Shown in pieces: positions 13,972-14,732 of a stretch of DNA of 14,732 bases. Location: positions 1 through 14,732 of the forward strand of contig JAKITZ010000032.1 of the NCBI GenBank assembly GCA_021647805.1. Direction: 5' to 3'. The translations under genes and the position numbers were made by a program. Origin of the DNA: Robiginitomaculum sp. (GTDB lineage: Bacteria > Pseudomonadota > Alphaproteobacteria > Caulobacterales > Maricaulaceae). How positions within the stretch are numbered: the first letter of the stretch is position 1; the number at the start of each line of letters is the position of its first letter. Below the pieces are notes generated by a model. The model saw nothing but the letters and a program-made list of their open reading frames with translations, was not told where the DNA came from and searched no databases.

Positions 13972-14583
13972 ATGCGCAATATATACGTCGTTACTCATAC
14001 CCAATCGGAGCATCATATAGATGGCCTAGTCGGCGGTTGGTATGATACTTGGTTGACAGACCTTGGCCAAGTACAGGCGCAATCGGTTGCAAAGCGTTTG
14101 GGTACGCTTGTTGCTGGTGCTGATGTTGAGTTAATATCTTCTGATTTGAAAAGAGCCGCGCAAACAGCAGAAATTATTGGTGAAAGCATCGGTGTTTCAG
14201 CAAAGCTAGTTACAGGGTTGCGTGAAAACAGTTATGGCCGGGCTGATGGCAGAAAACAAAATTGGCTAGATAAGCGTATTATTGTTGCACCAGACGACGA
14301 TCGTCTTGATCATCTGGTGGTGGAGGGTGCTGAAAGCAAACGGACATTCGCAAAGCGGATTTACGCCAGTATGGCAGCGTTACCTGAGAAGTCAGACGTT
14401 ATTGTTGTAACTCATGGTTATGCTCTGACGTTTGTAATTGCAAGTTGGATCGGTATGCATATTGAAGATGTGGGGTATGTTAATTTCTCAGCCACGCCTG
14501 GTGGTCTTACTCATTTACGCGAAGATGATTTTTTTAAGAATCGCGCTGTGCAATTCATCAATGATGTTTCTCATCTGCCATAG
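13972..14583 (+). CDS. Histidine phosphatase superfamily protein with altered RHG motif
   Basis: The chosen ATG at 13972 gives 203 residues and the usual family opening, a short start, beta strand, then catalytic motif (MRNIYVVTHTQSEHH). Earlier in-frame starts exist (ATG 13957, GTG 13939); none has a good ribosome binding site, so the start is uncertain. The branch-1 histidine phosphatase/phosphoglycerate mutase-like pattern is present: catalytic His9, LTDLG after it, SSDLKRAAQTAEI with the phosphate-pocket Arg, a Glu in LRENSYG, and the second His in VVTHGYAL. The usual first Arg and Gly of RHG are Thr here (THT), as in a subfamily recalled with VTHPxSxHH openings. Substrate unknown. It is separated from the nar cluster by a long repeat-rich gap, and no link to nitrate respiration is evident. 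Confidence 0.85.
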   Translation: MRNIYVVTHTQSEHHIDGLVGGWYDTWLTDLGQVQAQSVAKRLGTLVAGADVELISSDLKRAAQTAEIIGESIGVSAKLVTGLRENSYGRADGRKQNWLDKRIIVAPDDDRLDHLVVEGAESKRTFAKRIYASMAALPEKSDVIVVTHGYALTFVIASWIGMHIEDVGYVNFSATPGGLTHLREDDFFKNRAVQFINDVSHLP

Positions 14584-14732
14584 GTCTTTTATACCAAAAC
14601 ACAGTGCCAAAGAACCACAGAGCCAGCGAGTATTCTGACAGTCTTTGCCACGCGCCTTGCCAGTCTTGCATTTCACCATTGACCACTTGTAAGAAACCAA
14701 CCAAAACGCTACTTGTTATCAAAAGAGTGAAC
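14558..14732 (-). CDS. C-terminal fragment of a membrane protein (5' part beyond window edge)
   Basis: On the minus strand an open frame enters from the right edge and ends at TGA (14558-14560), giving 57 residues. Two hydrophobic segments are seen, FTLLITSSVLVGFLQVV and YSLALWFFGTVFWY, separated by a polar stretch with MQDWQGAWQRLSEY and followed by a short charged tail (ADEKHH). This is typical of a small polytopic inner-membrane protein. It converges on the phosphatase gene and overlaps its 3' end by 26 bases. The family is not recognised, and no upstream start can be seen. Confidence 0.5.
   Translation of the reverse strand, partial: FTLLITSSVLVGFLQVVNGEMQDWQGAWQRLSEYSLALWFFGTVFWYKRPMADEKHH

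Overview
The window holds a complete dissimilatory nitrate-respiration locus from a Gram-negative bacterium, most likely a proteobacterium. An alphaproteobacterium is a guess, based on the separate NarK1-type and NarK2-type transporters, the FNR/DNR-like promoters and the palindromic intergenic repeats. The DNA looks AT-leaning in coding regions. No rRNA or tRNA was seen, so the taxonomy stays uncertain.

Layout. Positions 1-1442 (minus strand, cut by the left edge) encode a one-component regulator. An N-terminal NIT (nitrate/nitrite-sensing) domain is joined to a Crp/Fnr-type effector fold and helix-turn-helix. Divergent from it, on the plus strand, are two MFS nitrate/nitrite transporters (narK1-like 1603-3084, narK2-like 3267-4874). 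The membrane-bound nitrate reductase operon narGHJI follows (4950-11644), with short overlaps between all four genes. A strong terminator follows narI. Next is an outer-membrane porin gene (11839-13092) with its own FNR-like promoter and terminator. About 880 bases without a convincing gene (13093-13971) hold hairpins, palindromic repeats and a possible structured transcript. A histidine-phosphatase-family gene (13972-14583) and the 3' end of a convergent membrane-protein gene on the minus strand finish the window.

How it fits together. Three FNR/DNR-type palindromes (TTGAC/T-N4-G/ATCAA) precede narK1, narK2 and the porin gene. Each lies at roughly class II activator spacing from a plausible -10 element. 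The regulator's recognition helix carries the E-xx-SR pattern that suits such sites. The simplest model is a nitrate-responsive regulon: the porin admits anion across the outer membrane, NarK1/NarK2 import nitrate and exchange it for nitrite, and NarGHI reduces nitrate at the inner membrane with NarJ as assembly chaperone. The NIT-Crp protein could sense nitrate directly, in place of the NarX-NarL pair used elsewhere; no two-component genes are seen here. The regulatory link is inference; the enzyme and transporter calls are secure.
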